Source of the DNA: Nitrosomonadaceae bacterium
GTDB lineage: Bacteria > Pseudomonadota > Gammaproteobacteria > Burkholderiales > Nitrosomonadaceae
Assembly (NCBI GenBank): GCA_919902625.1
Contig: CAKKRO010000024.1
Coordinates: forward strand, 1 to 34,073
Direction: 5' to 3'
DNA length: 34,073 nucleotides
The notes under the pieces are model-generated. The model ran no database searches. It was not told where the DNA came from and saw only the letters and a program-made list of their open reading frames with translations. The first letter of the stretch is position 1, and each line of letters opens with the position of its first letter. The translations under genes were made by a program, and so were the position numbers. This document shows positions 6,943 through 15,160 of this stretch, piece by piece.

Positions 6943-7803
6943 TTGCCATCAAAATCTGAACGACTGAATACGGCTGATCACAGTCGCGATAACGTTGGGC
7001 TCACTTATGTTTATCCGGTGATCTCACGTCGCGCGGGTGGCGTTTCCATCGGCATCAATCTGAATCCTAACAATGCATGTAACTGGCGATGTGTTTATTG
7101 CCAGGTACCTGATCTTAAACGTGGTTCCGCACCGCGCGTTGATTTAAACAAACTGGAAATTGAATTGCGTTCTTTTCTGCATGAATTGGTCGATGGCGAT
7201 TTCATGCAAAAATATGTGCCATTGGAAGCACGAAAAATTCACGATATTGCTTTGTCCGGTAATGGTGAACCAACCAGTGCGTTGGAATTTGATCAAGTCA
7301 TCGCATTGATTGCCCGTGTAAAAAAAGATTTTAAGTTGCCCGCTGATCTAAAAACAGTGCTCATTACCAATGGCAGTTTAATGAATCGGCCCGCCGTGCA
7401 GGCAGGATTGAAACTGATGGCCGAACTGAATGGAGAAGTCTGGTTCAAATTTGATCGCGCGTTATCCGAAGAAAGACAACACATCAATAATACCCACATA
7501 AGCCTGAAAAGAATTCGCAATCACCTGCAAATCGCAACCTCACTTTGCCCCACCTGGCTACAGACCTGCGTGTTCCAAATAAACGGAGAACCCCCCAGTG
7601 AACTGGAAATCAATGCTTACCTTAAGTTCATCAGGAGCCTAAAAGATGAGGGGTTACCGCTCCAAGGCGTTTTATTGTATGGCATCGCACGCCCTTCTTT
7701 GCAACCCGAAGCGCCATTATTGTCCCGAGTCAGCGAGTCATGGTTAATCGCTTATGGCGAGAAAATCAAAGCGCTGGGCCTGACTGTTAAGCTTAATCCA
7801 TAA
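6943..7803 (+). CDS. Radical SAM protein, function unassigned
   Basis: This 286-residue protein begins at a TTG codon (6943), preceded by AGGTAGGA. No in-frame ATG or GTG exists before the conserved core. The [4Fe-4S]-binding triad C46-x3-C50-x2-C53 lies in NACNWRCVYC. The glycine-rich SAM motif follows as LSGNGEPTSA, and KTVLITNGS is a typical barrel strand. No SPASM or other auxiliary cluster domain is apparent. QueE, the radical SAM enzyme following QueD in the queuosine pathway, is normally shorter, about 220 residues. This protein resembles COG0731-like proteins more, so I do not call it queE despite its divergent placement next to queD. Confidence 0.85.
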   Translation: MPSKSERLNTADHSRDNVGLTYVYPVISRRAGGVSIGINLNPNNACNWRCVYCQVPDLKRGSAPRVDLNKLEIELRSFLHELVDGDFMQKYVPLEARKIHDIALSGNGEPTSALEFDQVIALIARVKKDFKLPADLKTVLITNGSLMNRPAVQAGLKLMAELNGEVWFKFDRALSEERQHINNTHISLKRIRNHLQIATSLCPTWLQTCVFQINGEPPSELEINAYLKFIRSLKDEGLPLQGVLLYGIARPSLQPEAPLLSRVSESWLIAYGEKIKALGLTVKLNP

Positions 7804-7864
7804 TAACTTCCGTTAAATCCGGCATCCAGATTCCTTGTAACTAATTTACAACAAAGAATATTTT

Positions 7865-7906
7865 TTGATATTTATCAATGCTCATTTCCTATATAGCTGA
7901 TATAAA
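7865..7906 (+). promoter_or_regulatory. Predicted FNR-type class II promoter of the porin gene
   Basis: TTGATATTTATCAA (7865-7878) matches the FNR/ANR consensus TTGAT-N4-ATCAA exactly. TATAAA at 7901-7906 serves as the -10 box, giving a start near 7913. The box centre (7871.5) is then 41.5 bases upstream, the classic spacing for FNR-activated promoters. It predicts activation of the downstream outer-membrane protein at low oxygen. The 5' leader would be about 211 bases. Confidence 0.6.
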
Positions 7907-8077
7907 TTGCATTTATGTGCAACACATTAATAAATCAGAGTAAAGATACCCAATCTAGGCTTTAAGATAAATTGTTATCACTTATAATGGCGGCCTGGAT
8001 TATTTAAGAAAAGTAATACCGTACGTATTAAAAAGTGTTTTGCCAATAAAAATAAGCTACAAATTTTTGCACAGCAT

Positions 8078-8097
8078 AACCCTGAAATATCAGGGTT
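8078..8097 (+). promoter_or_regulatory. Leader hairpin upstream of the porin
   Basis: AACCCTGA (8078-8085) pairs perfectly with TCAGGGTT (8090-8097) around an AATA loop. It ends about 13 bases before the CAGGAG ribosome-binding site. It may stabilise the long leader or affect translation; function is not shown. Confidence 0.4.
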
Positions 8098-8123
8098 GGC
8101 ATTCAGACAACAGGAGTCCCGTA

Positions 8124-9797
8124 ATGAATTCATCAAGCATTTTTCCTTTTTCAGCAAAGCTTATTGCTGAATTAAAAGTGCGTTTGGTAAAAAGCTCACA
8201 GCATTGGTTGCCTAAACTATGCTTATGTATGATCAGCCTATCAGGTGTAACCCTTCAGGCTTATGCATCAAACCCTTCCGCGCCTTCTGCTGATTCTTCT
8301 GCAACAAAAGTTGCCGAAAGCAAGTTTGACATGTCAAAAGTTCCACCGGTGACACCTATGCCGCGCCCTGGTTTATTCATTATGCCCCCAACCAGTCCCG
8401 GCTATTATTCACTCTGGGATATGGTCACCGGTAATAAGCGCGAGAAACCGCCGGTCGCGCCTTATGCTCCCTTTGCACTACTACCTACTTCAGCCTACGA
8501 CATTGATTTTCGTTATCTGGATACGCCAGGGCATGAGAAAGATATTTTTGATCCCATCAAAAGAATGGATCTAGGCAATGATTGGCTGCTATCTTTCGGA
8601 GGTAATTTCTGGTACCGCTACACGCATGAAACGGACAGCCGTTTAAATGCAGCCGGCACCAATAATGACTTCCATATGTTACGCACGCGATTCCACGCAG
8701 ACTTATGGTACAAAGACAAAGTACGTTTATTTGCAGAAGGTATTGACGCGCGCGCTTTCGGTTCTGAATTGCCTCCGCTCGTGACGGACAGGAACCATGC
8801 GGATATATTGAATCTGTTTACCGATATCAAACTGGCTAATGTCAATAATGGCCCCGTTTATGTCCGTGCGGGTCGCCAAGAATTACTGTATGGTTCACAA
8901 AGACTGATTTCCACTTTGGATTGGGTCAATACCCGCAGAACCTTTCAGGGTGTAAAAGCATTCTGGCGCACACCGGGATGGGATATTGATGCATTCTGGA
9001 TGCGCCCCATGGTCATCGAAAAAGGTAATGTCGATAATTGGGACACAAATCAGAATTTTTATGGATTATGGGCTTCTCATAGACCCAAACCAGGTCATTT
9101 GATTGATCTCTATTATCTCAGTCTGGATAACAATCGAAATGTTTCCCCTACCAATCTATCGCTGGGCAACATCATGCAAGGAAACTCGCTTGTCCATACG
9201 CTGGGTGGCCGTCTTGTAGGAAATATCGATAGCTTCCTGTATGAATTGGAAGGCATGTATCAGTTTGGTCAAAGATCGAATCTGGATATCTCTGCCTTTG
9301 CCGTGGCTACGGGTGTAGGTTATCGCTTACCCATGCCTATGAATCCGCAAGCCTGGATACGTTATGATTTTGCATCAGGCGATGGTAAATCCACTGATGG
9401 CCGAAGCAATACATTTAACCAGCTGTTTCCTTTTGGCCATTATTATATGGGCTTCCTGGATCGGGTAGGACGTCAGAATATACACGACTTCAATGCACAA
9501 TTTACTATGCATCCTGTTCCTTGGATCACATTCATTTCCCAATATCATCGATTCTATCTGGCGAACAATCGCGATTATTTGTATAACGCAGCCGGACTTG
9601 CCACATTGCGGGATATCACCGGTCAATCGGGTAGTCATATCGGGGATGAGATTGACTTCCGGGCAAATTTCCATGTAAATCGCCACCAGGATGTATTGGT
9701 TGGATATTCAAAAATGTTCAGTGGCAATTTCCTGGAAAAACAAGCCCCAGGAATTTCCCCTGACCTTTTCTATGTTCAGTACAACATTCGCTTTTAG
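8124..9797 (+). CDS. Alginate-export-family outer-membrane beta-barrel protein
   Basis: From the ATG at 8124 (CAGGAG seven bases upstream) the protein has 557 residues. A signal peptide with an unusually long N region ends near residue 48 (LQAYA). A Ser/Ala/Pro-rich linker follows, then a barrel matching the alginate-export (AlgE-like) family. Marks include FRYLDTPGHE, a run of aromatic strands such as NFWYRYTHETDSR, VRAGRQELLYGSQRL, TFQGVKAFWRT, and the terminal aromatic YNIRF. Despite the family name, many members export or import unknown solutes, and no alginate genes are visible here. The gene stands alone under a predicted FNR-type promoter and ends directly against a palindromic repeat element. 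Confidence 0.87.
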   Translation: MNSSSIFPFSAKLIAELKVRLVKSSQHWLPKLCLCMISLSGVTLQAYASNPSAPSADSSATKVAESKFDMSKVPPVTPMPRPGLFIMPPTSPGYYSLWDMVTGNKREKPPVAPYAPFALLPTSAYDIDFRYLDTPGHEKDIFDPIKRMDLGNDWLLSFGGNFWYRYTHETDSRLNAAGTNNDFHMLRTRFHADLWYKDKVRLFAEGIDARAFGSELPPLVTDRNHADILNLFTDIKLANVNNGPVYVRAGRQELLYGSQRLISTLDWVNTRRTFQGVKAFWRTPGWDIDAFWMRPMVIEKGNVDNWDTNQNFYGLWASHRPKPGHLIDLYYLSLDNNRNVSPTNLSLGNIMQGNSLVHTLGGRLVGNIDSFLYELEGMYQFGQRSNLDISAFAVATGVGYRLPMPMNPQAWIRYDFASGDGKSTDGRSNTFNQLFPFGHYYMGFLDRVGRQNIHDFNAQFTMHPVPWITFISQYHRFYLANNRDYLYNAAGLATLRDITGQSGSHIGDEIDFRANFHVNRHQDVLVGYSKMFSGNFLEKQAPGISPDLFYVQYNIRF

Positions 9798-9957
9798 GAG
9801 GCTGTCGGACTTAAGCAATCGTCACGAGCCAAGTGGGAGAACGAGTACAGATTTTCTTAATTTTGAGGCGCATAGCTAGACTATGCAACGAAAAATTGAG
9901 GAAATATGAACCGTTATCCCATTGGCGCAGTAGATTAGTCTTAAGTCCGACAGGCTC
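9798..9957. mobile_element. 160-base MITE-like palindromic element
   Basis: GAGGCTGTCGGACTTAAG (9798-9815) is inverted at the other end as CTTAAGTCCGACAGGCTC (9940-9957), 17 of 18 matching. The symmetry continues inward. GCCAAGTGGGAGAACG (9828-9843) pairs imperfectly with 9912-9926, and GCATAG (9870-9875) with CTATGC (9881-9886) at the apex. The element can therefore fold along nearly its whole length. It has no coding capacity. TAGGA occurs at 9795-9799 and 9959-9963 and might be a target duplication, though the left copy overlaps the repeat end. A related solo end lies at 12769. Confidence 0.6.
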
Positions 9958-9984
9958 GTAGGATTCTTTAATCTGAACCAAACA

Positions 9985-10016
9985 ACAACGGCAGCAGTTT
10001 TATTGGCTGCCGTTGT
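9985..10016 (+). terminator. Intrinsic terminator-like hairpin after the porin
   Basis: ACAACGGCAGC (9985-9995) and GCTGCCGTTGT (10006-10016) form a perfect 11-base stem with a 10-base loop. CGCTTTTCTT follows on the plus strand, a modest T-run. It lies between the convergent porin and alpha/beta hydrolase genes and could serve both. Confidence 0.65.
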
Positions 10017-10043
10017 CGCTTTTCTTCCCAGTAAACCAACGAA

Positions 10044-10937
10044 TCAACGCGACAACAACCAATCCCGTACAATTTTAATTTGGTTGTCGTCCATAAGCAT
10101 GGGGGCATGACCGATCCCTGGCAGCTCAATAATTCTGGCTTTCGCGCCCCGCACCTGCATCTGCGCAGCAATCTCAGCCGTTAATACATCCGACTCAATT
10201 CCGCGCAGAACCAAGGTGGGTATATTCAACTGATCCCACTGTTCCCATAAATTAATGTCCTTGATCTCATGTTCTTTAAAACTTATTGCGATTTTTGGAT
10301 CATAGCGAAAACCGTAAGATCCATCCGCATATTCACGGGTGCTATGAATGGCCATATGATCCCACTGCTCTTCAGTCAGCGGACCAAAAGACACAGAAAT
10401 TACTTTCATGTACTTTTTAAATGCTTCAAAACTATCAAAACGAGGATCTTTGCCAACGTAATCAGCAATTCTTTTGAGAGCAACCGCAGGAATCAATGGA
10501 CCAATATCACTCATCACCAATTTATGGATTGGCGTTGGTATAGCCGTCTGTATCGCCAAGATCCACCCGATTAATCCGCCCATGGAAATGCCTACCCAGT
10601 CAAGCGTAACACTTGTAGCGTATTGAGCCTGAATATGCGCAATTAAAGACATGGCGTCAGAAAGATATAAAGGATAGTAATCATAGTCATGAGCATGCTC
10701 CAACCAGTCACTTTGACCGCGTCCCACTACATCAACACAAATCACTCTACAATCCGATTGGAGCGCACGCGCCAGATAATCGAAATCACGGCAGTTACGC
10801 GTTAATCCATGCGCACATACAACGATATGCGGGTTCTGTGGATCCCCCCAATCGGTATAAGCAATATAATGGGGTTCTTTTTGCTTGCCATCGGCTGATA
10901 GCGTGGGCACAAGTAATCGTTTCACAGGTATCTTCAT
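10044..10937 (-). CDS. Alpha/beta-fold hydrolase
   Basis: This 297-residue alpha/beta hydrolase has the oxyanion segment CAHGLTRN (41-48), VVGRGQSDW (70-78) and the nucleophile elbow GISMGG with Ser118. The late LRGIESDVL carries the probable acid, and GIGHAP the catalytic histidine near residue 275. There is no signal peptide. The substrate cannot be read from sequence; esterase or C-C hydrolase activity is possible. The ATG overlaps, as ATGA, the end of a small open frame that fills the gap after rng, so it may be transcribed with rng. Confidence 0.88.
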   Translation of the reverse strand: MKIPVKRLLVPTLSADGKQKEPHYIAYTDWGDPQNPHIVVCAHGLTRNCRDFDYLARALQSDCRVICVDVVGRGQSDWLEHAHDYDYYPLYLSDAMSLIAHIQAQYATSVTLDWVGISMGGLIGWILAIQTAIPTPIHKLVMSDIGPLIPAVALKRIADYVGKDPRFDSFEAFKKYMKVISVSFGPLTEEQWDHMAIHSTREYADGSYGFRYDPKIAISFKEHEIKDINLWEQWDQLNIPTLVLRGIESDVLTAEIAAQMQVRGAKARIIELPGIGHAPMLMDDNQIKIVRDWLLSR

Positions 10938-11158
10938 GATCTTGCTCTTATACTTATTCTCATCAGTCTTATATTTGAGCCGTTGAGTGCTCGGATTGAG
11001 GCTTTCTTATTTTCATGGCATGGAGTACATGGTTTCATGAAATGAGGGATGAAAACGGGATTACCCCGTACCCCATATAACCGGGAATTCCGGGAGCGGT
11101 CAGTCAAGTTTCCAGAAGACAGTGGGCTAACTCTGATTGTATTGATCGCTTGTGTCAC
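10934..11158 (-). CDS. Doubtful 74-codon open frame between rng and the hydrolase
   Basis: The frame starts at a GTG overlapping the rng stop (GTGA) and ends at a TGA overlapping the hydrolase start (ATGA). This would couple all three genes. Against it, the product is basic, rich in Arg, Ser and Asn, and resembles no family I know, and there is no ribosome-binding site of note. The composition looks more like untranslated sequence. I list it because a gap filled exactly with four-base overlaps at both ends is uncommon. Confidence 0.22.
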   Translation of the reverse strand: MTQAINTIRVSPLSSGNLTDRSRNSRLYGVRGNPVFIPHFMKPCTPCHENKKASIRALNGSNIRLMRISIRARS

Positions 11159-12609
11159 ATCAGAATCACGTCATATTGTTCTTGGGTATAGGATTCTTCA
11201 ACCTGCAGACTTATTGGCTTTGCTATAAAATCACCCAGTTGAGCCAGACTTTGCGACTCTTCATCAAGAAACAAATCAATCACTTGCTGTGACGCAAGAA
11301 TACGGAACCCGTTCGCCTCAAACTGCCTGGATTCTCGCAGCAATTCACGCAAAATCTCGTAACAAATTGTTTGCGCGGTTCTAATCTCCCCCCGCCCTTG
11401 ACAGGTCGGACAAGATTCACATAGTACATGTGCAAGACTTTCACGTGTACGCTTACGCGTCATCTCAACCAACCCAAGCGCACTAAACCCATTGACTGTT
11501 ATCCGCGTACGATCCCTCAGCAGGGCTTTATTGAATTCTGTTAATACCGCATTCTTATGCTCTTCGGAATCCATATCGATAAAATCAATGATGATAATTC
11601 CGCCGAGATTGCGCAAACGAAGCTGTCTTGCAATAACTTGAGCCGCTTCAAGATTTGTCTTGAAAATAGTGTCATCGAAATTGCGCACACCGATAAATCC
11701 GCCTGTGTTGACATCCATAGTCGTCAATGCTTCGGTTTGATCAATAATCAGGTATCCCCCTGATTTTAAATTGACTCGTTTGGCCAATGATTTGTCAATT
11801 TCTTCTTCAACGCCATATAAATCAAATAATGGGCGATCCCCGGTATATAAAGTGATCCGTTCAGTGTTATAAATCATATAATTTTGCGAGAATTTCACAA
11901 GTCTTTGAAAATTCTCACGCGAATCCACCAGAATCCGTGCCGTATCTTCATTCACGAAATCCCGCAATACCCGATGACTAAGATCCAGATCTTGATAAAG
12001 TAAAACAGGTGCTGCAATTGTTACGGATTTCTTCTGAATGTCATGCCACAACTTATGCAAGTATTCGAGATCTGCACGCAAATCACTTTCATCCGCTGCT
12101 TCAGCCATGGTCCTGATGATATAACCACCCTTCTCTTCCGCAGGTATGATTTGCTGTAATTTTTTGCGCAGTAATTCACGCTCACTATCATCTTCAATGC
12201 GTTGAGAGATGCCAATGTGAGATTCCTGAGGCAGATAAACCAACAGGCGGCCTGCCAAACTTATCTGTGTAGATAGTCGCGCTCCTTTTGTACCAATTGC
12301 ATCCTTAATGACTTGCACCAGAATACTATTACCTTCGTGCAATAATTTCTCGATAGGCTTGGCAGCATCACCATCCTGATTTGAATTCCAGATATCTGCA
12401 ACATGTAAAAATGCCGCCCGGTCAAGACCAATATCAACAAAAGCAGATTGCATTCCGGGCAGAACCCGGCTGACACGCCCATTATAAATATTTCCCACAA
12501 TGCCACGACCGCTCGTTCGCTCAATATGCAACTCTTGCGTTACACCTTGCTCTAACATGGCTACTCTGGTTTCTTGCGGGGTGATATTTACAAGAATTTC
12601 ATTGTTCAT
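11155..12609 (-). CDS. rng: Ribonuclease G
   Basis: This 484-residue protein has RNase G length (E. coli about 489) and lacks the long C-terminal scaffold of RNase E. It has an N-terminal S1 domain (GNIYNGRVSRVLPGMQSAFVDIG, 39-61), the catalytic aspartates D299 (TMDVNTGG) and D342 (IDFIDM), and the zinc-link cysteines C400 and C403 in CPTC. It is a 5'-end-dependent endoribonuclease for 16S rRNA 5' maturation and mRNA turnover. It lies downstream of maf, rlmH and rsfS, the common order around rng in beta- and gammaproteobacteria. Confidence 0.96.
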   Translation of the reverse strand: MNNEILVNITPQETRVAMLEQGVTQELHIERTSGRGIVGNIYNGRVSRVLPGMQSAFVDIGLDRAAFLHVADIWNSNQDGDAAKPIEKLLHEGNSILVQVIKDAIGTKGARLSTQISLAGRLLVYLPQESHIGISQRIEDDSERELLRKKLQQIIPAEEKGGYIIRTMAEAADESDLRADLEYLHKLWHDIQKKSVTIAAPVLLYQDLDLSHRVLRDFVNEDTARILVDSRENFQRLVKFSQNYMIYNTERITLYTGDRPLFDLYGVEEEIDKSLAKRVNLKSGGYLIIDQTEALTTMDVNTGGFIGVRNFDDTIFKTNLEAAQVIARQLRLRNLGGIIIIDFIDMDSEEHKNAVLTEFNKALLRDRTRITVNGFSALGLVEMTRKRTRESLAHVLCESCPTCQGRGEIRTAQTICYEILRELLRESRQFEANGFRILASQQVIDLFLDEESQSLAQLGDFIAKPISLQVEESYTQEQYDVILM

Positions 12610-12768
12610 AGTTAATACAGATTATTCTTAAAATAAACCTAAATCTCAGGATTTGAGAACTTATCAAGCTAACGACAAGGTTTGTTGAAGCAATCCACAA
12701 GATATATCTGACTGAAATGCTACTTATAGTTTACTTATCGTTGAAACGGATGCAAAAAGCTACGATCA

Positions 12769-12789
12769 CTTAAGTCCGGCAGGCCCCCG
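12769..12789. repeat. Solo end related to the 160-base MITE-like element
   Basis: The segment beginning CTTAAGTCCGGCAGGC closely matches the right terminus of the element at 9798-9957 (CTTAAGTCCGACAGGC), with one substitution. No partner end is visible nearby. It lies in the 218-base gap between maf and rng and suggests a decayed or fragmentary copy. Confidence 0.45.
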
Positions 12790-12827
12790 TCTTGTTATCA
12801 AATTGCAGAACCGTGACAAACTGATAA

Positions 12828-13448
12828 TCATGGGAAAAGCTCTATGCCAATTTCCTCTAACAACTGCGCCGTCTCATAGAGGGGCAATCCCATTACTCCA
12901 CTATAACTGCCGGATATTTCCACGATAAAGGCGGCAGCCATACCTTGCACAGCATAGGCGCCTGCTTTATCCAGAATATTATTATTGGCCAGATAGTTAC
13001 GAATTTCACGTTCACTAATTTCACGAAATCGTACTGTTGTTGTCGATAATCTCACCTGCACCGTATCTTTGACTCCGACACCGATTGCCGTCAGAACCTG
13101 ATGTGATCGTCCTGACAAGGCTGTCAGCATTTCTTTTGCATGCTCGATATCTCTTGGTTTACCTAAAATACACCCGTCAAGAGTGACAATCGTATCAGCC
13201 ACCAATACCGGCAATAAAGGTAATCTGCGTTGCATTACCCGCCTCCATCCTTCATTGGCTTTGGATCGAACGATACGATAGATATAATCCGCCGGAGTTT
13301 CATCAGTGAGCGGCTGTTCATCAATATCGACAGGACGGCCAAGCGTCTCTCGCATCAATAAAAGATTAAATTTCACGCCGATTTGCCTCAATAATTCACG
13401 TCTTCTGGGACTTCTTGAAGCAAGGTATATTTGGTTGTCAGAAAACAT
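12828..13448 (-). CDS. maf: Maf-family nucleoside triphosphate pyrophosphatase
   Basis: This 206-residue protein starts with the Maf signature, LASRSPRRRELL. It also contains the catalytic region VADTIVTLDG and KPRDIEHAKEML, with the distal GKAGAYAVQG-like motif as DKAGAYAVQG. Maf proteins hydrolyse non-canonical or pyrimidine nucleoside triphosphates, releasing pyrophosphate; the YhdE branch prefers dTTP and UTP. The form here resembles YhdE more than YceF, but I am unsure of the subgroup. It sits between rlmH and rng on the same strand. Confidence 0.93.
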   Translation of the reverse strand: MFSDNQIYLASRSPRRRELLRQIGVKFNLLLMRETLGRPVDIDEQPLTDETPADYIYRIVRSKANEGWRRVMQRRLPLLPVLVADTIVTLDGCILGKPRDIEHAKEMLTALSGRSHQVLTAIGVGVKDTVQVRLSTTTVRFREISEREIRNYLANNNILDKAGAYAVQGMAAAFIVEISGSYSGVMGLPLYETAQLLEEIGIELFP

Positions 13449-13564
13449 CGCGATAAATACAGTCTCTAAAAATCGGATACGCTAAACCTATTGATATTAT
13501 CTCATCAATGACAGCTTAAAATGAGGATGAGAAGTAATTCTAGCCTATATTTCCATGATTTCAT

Positions 13565-14035
13565 TCAAGCCCGATGATAAGGGTGGCCCTTGATGATCGA
13601 TATGGCGCGATATAGCTGCTCCGCCAGTAATACACGAACAAGACCATGCGGCAAGGTCAATTTCGATAATGCGATCATTTCGCTAGCTGTCCGTTTGATA
13701 TCATCATGCAACCCATCTGCACCACCAATAACAAATGCAATAGCACCGCCATCGGTCGTCCACTGTGTGATTACATGAGCGAATCTTGCTGTAGTCCATT
13801 GCTGCCCCCTTTCATCAAGAACCACAATCCGGCAATCTGGTGGCAGTGCTGCACGAATCCTCTGACATTCCGCAAATAACAATTGCCCGGTTTGTTTACC
13901 GCTCACACGCTTCTCCGGCTTAATTTCAAGCAAATGAACTGTTATTTCACGTGGCAAGCGTTTGATATATTCGGAATAGGCCGTTCTAACCCAATCAGGC
14001 ATCTTATTTCCCACCGCGAGTATGAAAAATTTCAT
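13565..14035 (-). CDS. rlmH: 23S rRNA pseudouridine-1915 N3-methyltransferase RlmH
   Basis: This 156-residue SPOUT methyltransferase has the usual length and conserved ends. It opens MKFFILAVGNKMPDWV, carries the SAM-binding knot FVIGGADGLH, and ends LLAEQLYRAISIIKGHPYHR. It methylates pseudouridine 1915 in 23S rRNA helix 69, using the SAM that metK in this window makes. It follows rsfS by 59 bases, matching the conserved nadD-rsfS-rlmH order. Confidence 0.97.
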   Translation of the reverse strand: MKFFILAVGNKMPDWVRTAYSEYIKRLPREITVHLLEIKPEKRVSGKQTGQLLFAECQRIRAALPPDCRIVVLDERGQQWTTARFAHVITQWTTDGGAIAFVIGGADGLHDDIKRTASEMIALSKLTLPHGLVRVLLAEQLYRAISIIKGHPYHRA

Positions 14036-14094
14036 AATAAGGAAGAATCAGAAAGACTCACAACTTGCCTATTTTTATAAGTAAATTGACGGTA

Positions 14095-14421
14095 TCAATT
14101 TTTTCCAGACCATAAAGCCTTCAGATTGTAGTATTCACGTACAGCGGGCAGCATAATATGAACGATAACATCGCCCAAATCAACGAGAAGCCACTCCCCT
14201 GTTTGCTCTCCCTCCACACTATATACATTCCCCCCGGCAGCCTTAACTTTCACTTGTACATTGTTTGCCAATGATTTTGCCTGGCGGGTAGAATCCGCAC
14301 TGGCAATAATCATATACCCAAACATGGAAGTTATTTTTGAAACATCAATTACATCAATATCATATGCCTTAATATCCTCAAGGGCATCAACAATGGTATT
14401 TACCAGTTCTTCTGAATTCAT
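14095..14421 (-). CDS. rsfS: Ribosomal silencing factor RsfS
   Basis: This 108-residue protein matches RsfS (Iojap/YbeB). Marks are DIKAYDIDVIDVSKIT, the DSTRQAKSLANNV segment and EGEQTGEWLLVDLGDVIVHIM near residues 70-90. It binds L14 of the large subunit and blocks subunit joining under starvation. Its ATG overlaps the nadD stop by four bases (ATGA), indicating translational coupling. Confidence 0.96.
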   Translation of the reverse strand: MNSEELVNTIVDALEDIKAYDIDVIDVSKITSMFGYMIIASADSTRQAKSLANNVQVKVKAAGGNVYSVEGEQTGEWLLVDLGDVIVHIMLPAVREYYNLKALWSGKN

Positions 14422-15095
14422 GTTTCTCCAGCATACAAACGATTGGATTGAATATAATCAGAGACATTTCCAGGAAGCAAATAACGTATGCTTTTTCCAG
14501 TTTTGATCAATGATCGTATTTGTGAGGCGGATATTTCCAGCAGTGATGTCTGCGCGGTAAATATAAAACCACTTGATTGAAGCGCCAGATCACCGGCGTC
14601 TGGAACACAGCGAGCAATAAACTCTTTTCTTATATCGGCAGGTAGATTCTGATCATCGTTTATGGCAGCGTAACCTGGGCGTGCGACAATAACAATATGG
14701 CATAAACCGAACAGTTCTTGCCAGCAATACCACTGATTTATTTTAATAAACGCGTCTATTCCCAATATAAAACAGAGTATTGCACCATCACCCAATTCGC
14801 TTTTATATTCGCGCAACGACTCCACCGTTGCACTGACTCCGGGACGATTTATTTCACGCTCATCCAGCGAGAACATCGTGTTATCCTGGATTGCCAAGCG
14901 AACCATTGCAGCGCGATGATTCCTCGATGCAACAGGGGTTGCCCGCAAACGAGGCGCACCGGAAGGAACAAAAATGATCCGGTTCAGACCGATGCTATCA
15001 AGCAGTTCTTCAGCAATACGAAGATGGCCATAATGGATAGGATCAAATGTCCCGCCATAAATACCAACCATGGGGATCTTATTGAGAGTCACCAC
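14418..15095 (-). CDS. nadD: Nicotinate-nucleotide adenylyltransferase
   Basis: This 225-residue nucleotidyltransferase has GIYGGTFDPIHYGH with the HxGH pair H21 and H24. It ends with the ISSTxIR-like EISASQIRSLI segment and the KSIRYLLPGNVSDYI tail. It adenylates nicotinate mononucleotide in NAD synthesis. The start used is a GTG at 15095; an ATG eight codons later (15071) also keeps the whole fold and has no better ribosome-binding site. It is 65 bases beyond the aceF stop, so it may be co-transcribed with the pyruvate dehydrogenase genes. Confidence 0.94.
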   Translation of the reverse strand: MVTLNKIPMVGIYGGTFDPIHYGHLRIAEELLDSIGLNRIIFVPSGAPRLRATPVASRNHRAAMVRLAIQDNTMFSLDEREINRPGVSATVESLREYKSELGDGAILCFILGIDAFIKINQWYCWQELFGLCHIVIVARPGYAAINDDQNLPADIRKEFIARCVPDAGDLALQSSGFIFTAQTSLLEISASQIRSLIKTGKSIRYLLPGNVSDYIQSNRLYAGET

Positions 15096-15160
15096 CTATG
15101 CCCATACAAAACCCATTAATATTCGATTCCTTTTCACGAATAAATATTCGTCACATTTTC

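Larger units (their letters stand above)
7804..8123. other. 320-base leader and promoter region of the porin gene
   Basis: No gene is seen here. The region holds an FNR-type box and -10 box (7865-7906), a second TATAAT at 7983-7988 with no convincing -35 partner, and a hairpin at 8078-8097 just before the ribosome-binding site. The frame of the porin extends back to a TTG at 8040, but this extension is not signal-peptide-like. Confidence 0.6.

Noticed and set aside
6943..7803. queE assignment
   Set aside because: It is adjacent to queD but longer than QueE and differs in surrounding motifs, so the name is not supported.
8040..8123. TTG-started extension of the porin
   Set aside because: It puts 28 polar residues before the signal peptide and covers the leader hairpin. 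The ATG at 8124 has CAGGAG in place.
15136..15151. AT-rich palindrome ACGAATA-AA-TATTCGT after aceF
   Set aside because: It has a two-base loop, is AT-rich and no T-run follows on the aceF strand. It is a poor terminator and could be chance in AT-rich sequence.
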